From contig NZ_KQ949023.1 of the NCBI RefSeq assembly GCF_001514285.1, positions 744,001 to 808,000 on the forward strand: a DNA stretch of 64,000 bases. The letters run 5' to 3'. Shown one piece after another: positions 8,935-16,722 of this stretch. Every line of letters begins with the position of its first letter. Position 1 is the first letter of the stretch. Source of the DNA: Streptomyces sp. DSM 15324. GTDB taxonomy: Bacteria > Actinomycetota > Actinomycetes > Streptomycetales > Streptomycetaceae. The notes under the pieces are model-generated. The model worked only from the letters and a program-made list of their open reading frames with translations, did no database searches and was not told the origin of the DNA. Position numbers and translations under genes: made by a program.

Positions 8935-8991
8935 GGCTCCTGTGGCCGACTGGAGCTCCTGCGGCCGACTGGGGCTCCTGTGGCCGACTGG
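8935..8991. repeat. Tandem repeat, three 19-bp units
   Basis: Unit GGCTCCTGTGGCCGACTGG at 8935-8953 and 8973-8991, with a middle copy at 8954-8972 differing at two bases. Non-coding, between divergent promoters. Confidence 0.9.
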
Positions 8992-9123
8992 TTGCGGTGG
9001 TACGGCATGGTCGCCCGGCGGCTCACCCGCGCGGGCAGCGGTCGACACCCGCTCCACGACGCCGAAGCGTAGGGCATCGGCTGGACCACGGTCCGGGCCG
9101 AGTACTCCCGCGACGCACCCATA

Positions 9124-9140
9124 GTCTCGCATTGCGAAAC
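9124..9140. promoter_or_regulatory. IclR-type operator before the amidase operon
   Basis: GTCTCGCA-T-TGCGAAAC: two 8-base arms with 7 of 8 complementary, centred at 9132, 44 bp before the amidase start. Its core TTCGC-NNN-GCGAA type matches the second site at 12352. IclR-family regulators of actinobacteria commonly bind such palindromes; the iclR gene at 11585 is the obvious candidate. Confidence 0.65.
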
Positions 9141-9183
9141 AGCCCCGTTTCACCTGCGGCGGCGAGGCCCCTAGGGTCCGCCC

Positions 9184-10548
9184 ATGCAAACCGCCCTCTC
9201 CCGGCTCGCCGCCGGGACGCTCACCAGCGTCTCGCTCACCGAGGAACTCATCGCGGGCGCGGAGCGGGCCGGTGACCTGGGTGCCTTCGTCACCCTCGAC
9301 GCCGACCGCGCTCTCGCCGAGGCCTCGGCTGCGGACCGGGGCCCCGTGCGGGGCCCGCTGCACGGGCTGCCGATCGCGGTCAAGGACAACATCCACGTCG
9401 CCGGGCTCCCCAACACCGCGGGCTGTGAGGCTCTCGCCGGTTTCGTCCCGGACCAGGACGCGCAGGCGATCACCCGGTTGCGCGCGGCCGGCGCGATCGT
9501 GCTCGGCAAGACCAACATGCACGAGCTGGCCCTGGGAGCCACCAGCACGGGCGGCCCGTACGGCCCCGCCCGCAATCCGGCCGACCCCGACCGTTTCGCG
9601 GGCGGAAGCAGCGGCGGCACCGCCACGGCCGTCGCCGCCGGTCTGGCCCCGGCCGGGCTGGGCACCGACACCGGCGGCTCGGTCCGCGTCCCGGCCGCGC
9701 TCACCGGCATCGCCGGTCTTCGACCGACGACGGGCCGTTACCCCACCGGGGGCGTGACGCCGTTGTCGCGGACGCGGGACACCATCGGCCCCATGGCCGC
9801 GACCGTCGCCGACCTCGTCCTGCTGGACACCGTCCTCGCCGCCGACCACGGGCCGGCCGAGGCACCCGGCCCGCGCGAGGTCGTGCTCGCCGTCCCCGAA
9901 CACCACTTCACCGAGCCGCTGCATCCGCGTACCGCCGAGGTGTGGGAGCACTGCCTGGACGTCCTGAAGACCGCCGGGGTCCGGCTCGTGCCGGTACGGC
10001 TGCCGGAGGTCGAGACGGCCGAGGAACGGGCCGGATTCCCCATCACCCTCCACGAGGCCGCCAGACAGCTGCCCGGGTACCTGAGCAGGGCGACGGGCGC
10101 GGAACCGGCGGCACTCCTGGCCCGGATCACCCACCCCGACGTACGCGCGACGATGGAACGGGTCGTGTTCCCGCAAGCGGTCACCGAGTCGGCGTACCGG
10201 GCCGCCCTCGACGTCCGCGACCGTGTCCTCGTGGACGGCTACCGGCGGATCTTCCGCGAGACCGGAGCCCACGCCGTGCTCTTCCCCACCACCCCCCTGC
10301 CCGCCGGACGGATCGACACCGACACCGAGCGGGTACCGCTCGACGGTGTCCTGCGTCCGGCCTTCCCCACCTACATCCGCAACACGGGACCCGGCAGCGT
10401 CGCCGCTCTTCCCGGCCTCACCGTGCCCGTCCGGTCGGCGGGCCCGGGGCTCCCGGTGGGTGTGGCGCTCGACGCGCCCTGGAACACCGACCGACGGCTC
10501 CTGGGCCTCGGCCTGCTGGTCGAAAAGCTCCTGGAAGCGGGAGCATGA
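9184..10548 (+). CDS. Amidase-signature hydrolase (possible mandelamide/arylamide amidase)
   Basis: A 454-residue cytoplasmic amidase of the AS family, which hydrolyses a carboxamide to the acid and ammonia through a Ser-cisSer-Lys triad. Visible residues: Lys in LPIAVKDNIHVAG (about 69), the Gly/Ser-rich signature FAGGSSGGTATAVAAG, and the nucleophile serine in GLGTDTGGSVRVPA. The following nitrilase gene overlaps it, and the decarboxylase two genes on is benzoylformate-like, so mandelamide or a similar 2-aryl amide is a reasonable substrate; this is inference from context. GatA of the tRNA amidotransferase belongs to the same family but is normally in gatCAB. Confidence 0.88.
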   Translation: MQTALSRLAAGTLTSVSLTEELIAGAERAGDLGAFVTLDADRALAEASAADRGPVRGPLHGLPIAVKDNIHVAGLPNTAGCEALAGFVPDQDAQAITRLRAAGAIVLGKTNMHELALGATSTGGPYGPARNPADPDRFAGGSSGGTATAVAAGLAPAGLGTDTGGSVRVPAALTGIAGLRPTTGRYPTGGVTPLSRTRDTIGPMAATVADLVLLDTVLAADHGPAEAPGPREVVLAVPEHHFTEPLHPRTAEVWEHCLDVLKTAGVRLVPVRLPEVETAEERAGFPITLHEAARQLPGYLSRATGAEPAALLARITHPDVRATMERVVFPQAVTESAYRAALDVRDRVLVDGYRRIFRETGAHAVLFPTTPLPAGRIDTDTERVPLDGVLRPAFPTYIRNTGPGSVAALPGLTVPVRSAGPGLPVGVALDAPWNTDRRLLGLGLLVEKLLEAGA

Positions 10549-10568
10549 AGAGAAGGAGACGATGGGAC

Positions 10569-11588
10569 ATGACCGAGACCACTCGCCGCTTCAAGGCCGC
10601 GGCCGTCCAGGCCGAGCCCGCCTGGCTCGACGCGGAGGCCGGCGTCGCCAAAACCGTCGCACTGATCGCGGAAGCGGCCCGGGGCGGGGCCTCGCTCATC
10701 GCCTTCCCGGAAGTGTGGATCCCCGGCTACCCGCACTTCCTGTGGCTGGGCGCGGTCGCCGACCAGGTCCCCTTCGTCGGCCGCTACCACGCCGCCTCGC
10801 TCGCCCCCGACGGCGACGGCCTGACCACGATCCGCCGCGCCGCCCGGCAGCACGGCATCACCGTCGCGCTCGGATACAGCGAGAAGGACCACGGCACCCT
10901 CTACATCACCCAGACCGTGATCGCCGCCGACGGCAGCGTGCTCCTGCACCGCCGCAAGCTCAAGCCGACCCATGTCGAGCGCAGCCTGTTCGGCGAGGGC
11001 GACGGCAGCGACCTCAAGGTCGTCGACAGCGCGCTCGGCAGGCTCGGCGCCCTGAACTGCGCCGAGCACGTCCAGCCGCTCAGCAAGTACGCGCTGTACG
11101 CGCAGAACGAGCAGGTACACGTGGCCAGTTGGCCGTGTTTCGGTCTCTACCGCGACCTCGCCTTCCAGCTCAGCGCCGAGGCCAACATCGCCGTGACCCA
11201 GGTGTACGCCATCGAGGGCAGCACCTTCGTCCTGATGCCCACGCAGGTCATCTCCCCGGCCGGCATCGACGTCTTCGCGTCCACCCCCGAGCAGCGACGC
11301 CTGCTCACGGCCGGCGGCGGCTGCTCCCGGATCTTCGGCCCCGACGGGCGTACCCTCACGAAGGACGTCGACGAGGGTGAGGAGGCACTGGTGTACGCCG
11401 ACATCGACCTCGACGAGATCGCCCTCGCGAAGAACGCCTTCGACCCGGCCGGGCACTACGCGCGCGCCGACGCCACCTACCTCGTTCACCGACGCGAAGC
11501 CCGCCGGCCCGTGGTCCGGGAGGGAATCCCCGCCGAGAACGTGTCCCCGGCGTTTCCGGCGCTGGACGACGAGATCCCCGAGCCATGA
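10569..11588 (+). CDS. Nitrilase, arylacetonitrilase-like
   Basis: A 339-residue enzyme of the nitrilase branch of the carbon-nitrogen hydrolases: R-CN to R-COOH plus ammonia, by a Glu-Lys-Cys triad. Seen: Glu in AFPEVWIPGYP, Lys in HRRKLKPTHVER, Cys in LGALNCAEHVQPLSKY, with the Ala after the Cys where most nitrilases have Trp. As I recall, the mandelonitrile-hydrolysing arylacetonitrilase of Pseudomonas fluorescens EBC191 also has Ala there and releases some amide, which would fit the amidase in the same operon. Start chosen at ATG 10569, 11 bases after AAGGAG; a fortuitous ATG overlaps the amidase stop. Confidence 0.9.
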   Translation: MTETTRRFKAAAVQAEPAWLDAEAGVAKTVALIAEAARGGASLIAFPEVWIPGYPHFLWLGAVADQVPFVGRYHAASLAPDGDGLTTIRRAARQHGITVALGYSEKDHGTLYITQTVIAADGSVLLHRRKLKPTHVERSLFGEGDGSDLKVVDSALGRLGALNCAEHVQPLSKYALYAQNEQVHVASWPCFGLYRDLAFQLSAEANIAVTQVYAIEGSTFVLMPTQVISPAGIDVFASTPEQRRLLTAGGGCSRIFGPDGRTLTKDVDEGEEALVYADIDLDEIALAKNAFDPAGHYARADATYLVHRREARRPVVREGIPAENVSPAFPALDDEIPEP

Positions 11589-12322
11589 CCGGACCCGGCG
11601 AAGGCCCCCCGCCGCCGGGCCGGTCCCCCGTCCAGACCCTGGACCGGGGCCTTCGGCTGCTGGAAGTGATCGCGCTGTCGGACGTACCGCTGACGCTGGC
11701 CGAACTGAGCCAGCAGATGGGACTGCACCGCTCGATCGTCTACCGGCTGCTGCGCACCCTCCAGGACCACCACCTGGTCGCGCACACCACGCACGGGTAC
11801 GTCATCGGCACCCGCGCGCAGTCACTCGGCCGGCGCACCCTGCCCATGCTGCAGCGCATCGCCAAGCCGGAGATCGCCAAGCTGGCCGCGCGCGTGGGCC
11901 TGACCTCCTTCTTCGTCGTCCGGGACGGCGAAGAGGCGGTCACGCTGGTCTCCGTAGAGGTCGAGAGCACCCGCTCGCGCACCGTCTACAGCCCCGGCGA
12001 CCGGCACCCGCTGACCCTGGGCTCCCCGGGCATCGCCATGCTGTCCGCCGAACCGCAACTGCTCGGTGAGCGAACGGAGATCGGCCGGGCCCGGGCCTGC
12101 GGCTACGCCACCACACGAAACGAGGTCGTGCGTGGCCTCGGGACGGCCTCGGCGCCGGTCGTGTCGGCGCCGGGCCACGCCGTCGCCGCCGTGTCGATCG
12201 CCTTCACCGTCGAACACCCCGGCCCGCCGCAGATCGAGGCCGTCCTCGACACCGCCCGCCTCATCACCGGCCGGCTGCGCGCAGAGCTGTCCAGCGGAGC
12301 GGTCCTGCCCGGGGTCGACTGA
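11585..12322 (+). CDS. IclR-family transcriptional regulator
   Basis: A 245-residue regulator. Residues 15-75 form the winged helix (VQTLDRGLRLLEVIALSDVPLTLAELSQQ, recognition helix RSIVYRLLRTLQ); residues 85-240 form the ligand-binding GAF-like IclR domain. ATG overlaps the nitrilase stop by 4 bases, so it is made with the enzymes. Palindromes of IclR type precede this operon (9124) and the next one (12350), so it probably controls both, with an aromatic acid or nitrile-derived compound as effector; that effector is inferred. Confidence 0.9.
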   Translation: MTGPGEGPPPPGRSPVQTLDRGLRLLEVIALSDVPLTLAELSQQMGLHRSIVYRLLRTLQDHHLVAHTTHGYVIGTRAQSLGRRTLPMLQRIAKPEIAKLAARVGLTSFFVVRDGEEAVTLVSVEVESTRSRTVYSPGDRHPLTLGSPGIAMLSAEPQLLGERTEIGRARACGYATTRNEVVRGLGTASAPVVSAPGHAVAAVSIAFTVEHPGPPQIEAVLDTARLITGRLRAELSSGAVLPGVD

Positions 12323-12349
12323 CCCGGGCGACTGCCCGAGGTACGGCAC

Positions 12350-12366
12350 GTTTCGCATAGCGAACG
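12350..12366. promoter_or_regulatory. IclR-type operator before the decarboxylase operon
   Basis: Perfect core TTCGC-ATA-GCGAA at 12352-12364, inside the wider imperfect palindrome that starts GGCACG at 12345 and ends CGTGCC at 12370. It lies 65 bp before the decarboxylase start and 28 bp after the iclR stop. Confidence 0.7.
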
Positions 12367-12428
12367 TGCCCGTGGCCCGCCGGGGTTGGGCGGCTTAGCG
12401 TCCAGTCCTGCCAGAAAGGGGACCCGCG

Positions 12429-14057
12429 ATGACCACGGCCGCCCACCCCAGGACCGTCAAGGAACAGACCTTCGACGTCCTGCGCCAGTACGACCTCACC
12501 ACCCTCTTCAGCAACCCGGGCTCCACCGAGGTCGGCTTCCTCGCCGACCTGCCCGCCGACCTCTCCTTCGTGCTCGGCCTGCACGAGGGCTCGGTCGTCG
12601 GGATGGCTTCCGGCAGCGCCCTGGCCACCGGCCGCCCCGCGCTCGTCCTGCTGCACACCACCGCCGGATACGGCAACGCGGTCAGCGCCCTGGCCACCGC
12701 CCGCGCCAACCGGGCGCCCCTGGTGGTGATCGTGGGCCAGCAGGACCGCCGGCACCTGGCCCACGATCCGTTCCTGGCCGGGCGGCTGGACGGCCTCGCG
12801 GGGGAGTACCCGGTGTGGCAGCACACGCCGGCCCGTCCGCAGGACGTACCCGGTGCCGTGGCCCGCGCCTGGCACGAGGCTCAGGAAGGCCGCGGTCCGG
12901 CGGTCGTGGTGGTCCCGATGGACGACTGGTTCGCCGAGGCCGACGACGACGTCGCGCGGGCCGCGCCGCGCGGACCGCTCGCGGTACGAGGCGGTCGTAC
13001 GGCCTCCGACGACGCCGTGTCCGCCCTCGCCACGCTGCTGACGGCCGCCGACTCGCCCTGTCTGGTGGCGGGCGCCGGCAACGACACCGCGGACGGCTGG
13101 CAGGCGCTCGTCGCGCTGGCCGAGCGCCTGGACTGCCCGGTCTACCAGGAGCCGTTCGGCGCCCGCGCCGGATTCCCCCAGGACCACCGTCTCTTCGCCG
13201 GCCACCTGCCCGCGGTGCGCCCCGCCCTGCGCGAGGTGCTCGCGCCGTACGACACGGTCCTCACCGTCGGAGCCGCCGCGTTCCGCCAATACCCGTACGC
13301 CCCGGGCGACTTCACCGAGCAGGGCACCCGGGTCGCCGTCATCACGGACGACCCGGAGGAGGCCCACCGCAGCCCGGCAGAGCTGGTGCTGCTCGCCGAA
13401 CCGGCCGACACCGTACGCCGGTTGACCCCGCTGGTGCCCGCCGTCCCGCATTCCTCGGTGCCGAACCGGCCGACCGCGCCCCAGCCGCCCGTGCCCGGTG
13501 AACCACTGCGCGCCGCTCACGTCCTGGCCGCTCTTGCCGAGCGGCTCGACCCGAATGCCGTGGTGGTCGAGGAGACCCCCTCCAGCCGTCCGGACCTGCA
13601 CCGGCTGCTGCCCGCCCGGGCGCCGCTCGGCTTCCTCAGCGCGGCCATGGGCGGACTGGGCTTCGCCATGCCGGCCGCGATCGGCGTCCGCCACGGCGCC
13701 CCCGACCGGCCGGTCGTCGCCGTGCTCGGCGACGGCTCCTCCCTCTACTCGATCCAGGCCCTGTGGAGCGCCGCCCACTACGGCATCGGCGTCCTGTTCG
13801 TCGTCCTCGCCAACGGCCGCTACGCGATCATGGACCGCCTCTCCGAGCGCGAGGGCGCCGCCGCTCCGGCCTGGCCCGCGTTCACCGAGCTGAGCGTGTC
13901 GACCCTGGCCGAGGGCCTGGGCTGCCCGGCCGAACGGGTCGAGGACCACACCGCGTTGCTGTCCGTCCTGGACAAGGTCCTGCCGTCACTGGCGGACCGG
14001 CGCGAGCCACTCGTGCTCGAGGTCGCCGTCGAGGCCGACGCCCACTACTCCTCCTGA
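12429..14057 (+). CDS. Thiamine-diphosphate decarboxylase, benzoylformate decarboxylase-like
   Basis: A 542-residue ThDP enzyme, expected to convert benzoylformate (or a related 2-oxo acid) to the aldehyde and CO2. Three domains are visible. The N-terminal Pyr domain has NPGSTE (Ser32), GLHEGSVVG (Glu53, the cofactor-activating Glu) and VLLHTTAGYGNA (His76, matching His70 of the Pseudomonas enzyme). The C-terminal domain has the ThDP motif GDGSS...N (VLGDGSSLYSIQALW, then ANGRY). The segment matching FRYHQYDPG of the Pseudomonas enzyme reads FRQYPYAPG, so its His281 is Tyr288 here. Acetolactate synthases have longer, different linkers. SD AGAAAGGGG precedes the ATG. Confidence 0.85.
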   Translation: MTTAAHPRTVKEQTFDVLRQYDLTTLFSNPGSTEVGFLADLPADLSFVLGLHEGSVVGMASGSALATGRPALVLLHTTAGYGNAVSALATARANRAPLVVIVGQQDRRHLAHDPFLAGRLDGLAGEYPVWQHTPARPQDVPGAVARAWHEAQEGRGPAVVVVPMDDWFAEADDDVARAAPRGPLAVRGGRTASDDAVSALATLLTAADSPCLVAGAGNDTADGWQALVALAERLDCPVYQEPFGARAGFPQDHRLFAGHLPAVRPALREVLAPYDTVLTVGAAAFRQYPYAPGDFTEQGTRVAVITDDPEEAHRSPAELVLLAEPADTVRRLTPLVPAVPHSSVPNRPTAPQPPVPGEPLRAAHVLAALAERLDPNAVVVEETPSSRPDLHRLLPARAPLGFLSAAMGGLGFAMPAAIGVRHGAPDRPVVAVLGDGSSLYSIQALWSAAHYGIGVLFVVLANGRYAIMDRLSEREGAAAPAWPAFTELSVSTLAEGLGCPAERVEDHTALLSVLDKVLPSLADRREPLVLEVAVEADAHYSS

Positions 14058-14083
14058 CCCGCAGAACCGGAAGGCACAGACAC

Positions 14084-15025
14084 GTGAAGGTCGTCATCAT
14101 CGGAGGCGCCGGTGGCATCGGCTCCTCCGCCGCGTTCAACCTGCTCTCCGCGCAGGGGACGTACGAGATCGTGCTCGTCGACACCCGCCCGAACATGATC
14201 ACCAGCCACACCATGGACCTGGAGAACGCCCTCGGCCTCGGCGCCACCGCGGACACCGTGCGGGGCGGCACCCCCGAGGACGCGCTCGACGCGGACGTGG
14301 TCGTGCTGAGCGCGGCCGTCCCGCTGCGGCTGAACTCCTCCCGTTCCGTGTTCCTCGCCGACAACGCGCGGATCGTGAACGAGTGCCTGCGTCCCCTTCG
14401 GGAGGCGGGAGCGGACTTCGGCGGGCTGGTGCTCATGCTCACCAACCCCGTCGACCCGCTGCTGACCTGGGTGCACCGGCAGGGCTGGCTGCCGCGCGAG
14501 CGGCTGATCGGCTACACCCTCAACGACAGCCTCCGGCTGCGCACCGGTATCGCGTTCGCGCTCGGCGTGCCACCGAAGGACGTCGACGCCTGGATGCTCG
14601 GCGAGCACGGCGAGGGACAGGTGCCGTTGTACAGCCGTGTCACGGTCGGCGGGGAACCCGTCGTGCTCACCGACGAGCAGCGGTCGGCCGCCGAGGAGTA
14701 CGTGGACACCTGGTACTCCAAGCACGTCGCCCTCGACTCCGGCCGCACCTCCACCTGGACCACCGGCCTGGGCACCGCCCGTCTCATCGAGGCCGTCGCC
14801 ACCGGTTCCGGAACCCTCGTCCCGGCCTCCGTCGTGCTGGACGGCGAGTACGGCGTGCACGGCACCAGCCTCACCGTGCCCGTCGAGCTCGGCCCCGAGG
14901 GCGTACGCCGCATCGCGGCCTGGGACCTGCCGGCCGAGGAAGCGGACGGCATGGTCCGCGCCGCGGACCGTGTCGAGGCAGGAGCCTCCGAACTGGCCGA
15001 CCAGGTCGTGGCCCAGCAGCCCTGA
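14084..15025 (+). CDS. Lactate/malate-dehydrogenase-family 2-hydroxyacid dehydrogenase
   Basis: A 313-residue NAD-dependent dehydrogenase, 2-hydroxyacid to 2-oxoacid. It has the Rossmann loop GGAGGIGSSAA, an NAD-selecting Asp in LVDTRP, substrate-loop arginines in PLRLNSSRS, the DSLRLR pair (Asp168/Arg171 in LDH numbering) and catalytic His in LGEHGEGQVP. Enzymes of this fold acting on bulky acids (L-2-hydroxyisocaproate dehydrogenase) are known. Lying between a benzoylformate-decarboxylase-like gene and an aldehyde dehydrogenase, it could be an L-mandelate dehydrogenase. GTG start, with GGAAGG 9 bases before. A malate dehydrogenase of central metabolism is the alternative, but context and the sequence MDLENALGLG argue for a specialised enzyme. 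Confidence 0.82.
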   Translation: MKVVIIGGAGGIGSSAAFNLLSAQGTYEIVLVDTRPNMITSHTMDLENALGLGATADTVRGGTPEDALDADVVVLSAAVPLRLNSSRSVFLADNARIVNECLRPLREAGADFGGLVLMLTNPVDPLLTWVHRQGWLPRERLIGYTLNDSLRLRTGIAFALGVPPKDVDAWMLGEHGEGQVPLYSRVTVGGEPVVLTDEQRSAAEEYVDTWYSKHVALDSGRTSTWTTGLGTARLIEAVATGSGTLVPASVVLDGEYGVHGTSLTVPVELGPEGVRRIAAWDLPAEEADGMVRAADRVEAGASELADQVVAQQP

Positions 15026-15040
15026 CACCGCTCACCACGC

Positions 15041-15090
15041 ATAACGAAGTATCACGATATATCACGACGCATCACAACGTATCAATGACG
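15041..15090. repeat. 10-bp-period direct repeats between dehydrogenase genes
   Basis: Five consecutive decamers, each starting AT: ATAACGAAGT, ATCACGATAT, ATCACGACGC, ATCACAACGT, ATCAATGACG. Consensus ATCACGA plus three variable bases. The stretch is AT-richer than anything nearby and spaced by one helical turn, right before the aldehyde dehydrogenase ribosome-binding site. Confidence 0.8.
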
Positions 15091-15114
15091 CTACGCAGCA
15101 AGGAGATCGACCTC

Positions 15115-16575
15115 ATGGCCCTCACCCGAGACCTGTACATCGCCGGAAAAGACGTGCCCGCCGCCTCCGGCCGGACCGCCGACGACATCAACCCCTTCAC
15201 CGGGGAGGTGTACGCCACCGTGGCCGCCGCCGGTCCCGAGGACGTCGTGCGTGCCGTGGACGCGGCCGACGCGGCGTTCGAGGAGTGGGCCGCGTTGGCC
15301 CCCTTCGCCCGTCGGGCGATCTTCCTCAAGGCCGCCGACCTGCTGGACGGGCGCGGCGCACAGGTCGCCGACCTGATGGCGCAGGAGGCGGGCGGCACAC
15401 GGCCGTGGGCGTTCTTCAACGTGATGCTGGCGGCGAACATCCTGCGCGAGGCGGCGGCCGCGATCACCGCGCCGCGCGGTGAGGTGCTCAGCGCGCAGGA
15501 GCAGGGCGCGCTGGGCCTCGCGGTACGCGAACCACTGGGCGTGGTCGCGGCGTTCGCGCCCTGGAACGCGCCGGTCATCCTGGGCGTGCGGGCCGTGGCG
15601 GCACCGCTGGCCGCGGGCAACACGGTCGTCGTCAAGGCGAGCGAGGACGCGCCGATCGCCTGTGGGCTGCTGGTCGCCGACGTGCTGCGGGAGGCCGGGC
15701 TGCCGGACGGCGTGCTCAACGTCATCACCAACGCACGTGAGGACGCGGCCGAGATCGCCGAGACGCTGATCGCCGACGAGCGGGTGCGGGCGGTGAACTT
15801 CACCGGCTCCACTGCCGTCGGACGGATCGTCGGAGAGCTGGCGGCCCGTCACCTCAAGCCCGCGGTCCTGGAGTTGGGTGGCAAGAACGCGGTGCTCGTC
15901 CTTGACGACGCGGACGTGGACTACGCCGTGGACGCGGTGACGTTCAGCGTGTTCATGAACGCCGGGCAGATCTGCATGTCGGGCGACCGGATCCTCGTCC
16001 ACGAGTCCCTGGCGCAGGAGTTCACCCGGAAGTTCGCCGCGAAGGCGGGTTCGCTGCCGGCCGGCGACCCCGGTGAGCCGTACACGGTCGTGGGCCCGCT
16101 GGTGAGCGCCGAGGCCGCCCGGCGGGTGGCCGACCTGGTCGCGGACGCCGTGGCCAAGGGCGCGAAGGTCCTGGTCGGCGGCGGCGAACCGGACGGCGCG
16201 GTCCACCCGGCGACCGTCCTCACCGACGTCCCGAGGGACGCGGACCTGTACCACGCTGAGGCGTTCGGTCCGGTCTGTGTGATCGAGACCTTCACCGACG
16301 ACGACACCGCAGTGGTCCTCGCCAACGACACCGAGAACGGCCTGACCTGCGGCATCCTCACCGAGAACGCCACCCACGGACTGGCCGTGGCGCGCCGGAT
16401 CCGTACGGGCATCGTGCACATCAATGATCAGTCGGTGGCCGACGAGCCGCAGGCCCCGTTCGGTGGAGCGAAGGCCTCCGGGTATGGGCGCTTCGGTGGC
16501 CGTTGGGGTGTCGAAGCGTTCTCGAACACCCGCTGGGTGACCATCGCCACGCAGCAAGCGCACTACCCCTTCTAG
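15115..16575 (+). CDS. NAD(P)-dependent aldehyde dehydrogenase (benzaldehyde/vanillin type)
   Basis: A 486-residue aldehyde dehydrogenase that would oxidise an aromatic aldehyde to the acid. Landmarks: FAPWNAP (residue ~145), VVVKASEDAP, NFTGSTAVGRIV, general base Glu in LELGGKNAV and nucleophile Cys in NAGQICMSGDRI, closing with FGGAKASGYGRFGG. The motif NAGQICMS and the family spacing resemble vanillin and benzaldehyde dehydrogenases. AAGGAG lies 10 bases before the ATG at 15115; an in-frame ATG at 15085 is inside the repeat tract and unlikely. Last step of the proposed nitrile/mandelate to benzoate route. Confidence 0.9.
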   Translation: MALTRDLYIAGKDVPAASGRTADDINPFTGEVYATVAAAGPEDVVRAVDAADAAFEEWAALAPFARRAIFLKAADLLDGRGAQVADLMAQEAGGTRPWAFFNVMLAANILREAAAAITAPRGEVLSAQEQGALGLAVREPLGVVAAFAPWNAPVILGVRAVAAPLAAGNTVVVKASEDAPIACGLLVADVLREAGLPDGVLNVITNAREDAAEIAETLIADERVRAVNFTGSTAVGRIVGELAARHLKPAVLELGGKNAVLVLDDADVDYAVDAVTFSVFMNAGQICMSGDRILVHESLAQEFTRKFAAKAGSLPAGDPGEPYTVVGPLVSAEAARRVADLVADAVAKGAKVLVGGGEPDGAVHPATVLTDVPRDADLYHAEAFGPVCVIETFTDDDTAVVLANDTENGLTCGILTENATHGLAVARRIRTGIVHINDQSVADEPQAPFGGAKASGYGRFGGRWGVEAFSNTRWVTIATQQAHYPF

Positions 16576-16722
16576 GGGGGTGCTGGAGCGTCGTACTCAA
16601 GCCCGTGGTCGTGGCGGCCGCTGAGGTCCGGTCTTTGGCCGCGCGGGTCAGTTCCCGCTGGACGGCGGGTGCATACGTTTCCTCGAACAGGCCCGAGACG
16701 GGACGAACGAGGAGGCAGGCCC

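Larger units (their letters stand above)
8721..9183. other. Intergenic region between divergent importer and amidase operons
   Basis: 463 bp with promoters expected for both directions. It contains a 3 x 19-bp tandem repeat and an IclR-type palindrome next to the amidase gene (listed separately). I could not find a second good copy of that palindrome near the importer start; a weak match, TTCGATATGAGA, lies at about 8823. Confidence 0.6.

Noticed and set aside
9184..10548. GatA subunit of the tRNA amidotransferase
   Set aside because: Same family, but gatB/gatC are absent and the gene is coupled to a nitrilase.
14084..15025. Central-metabolism malate dehydrogenase
   Set aside because: Catalytic residues would allow it, but the operon position and unusual substrate-loop sequence favour another 2-hydroxyacid; kept only as an alternative.
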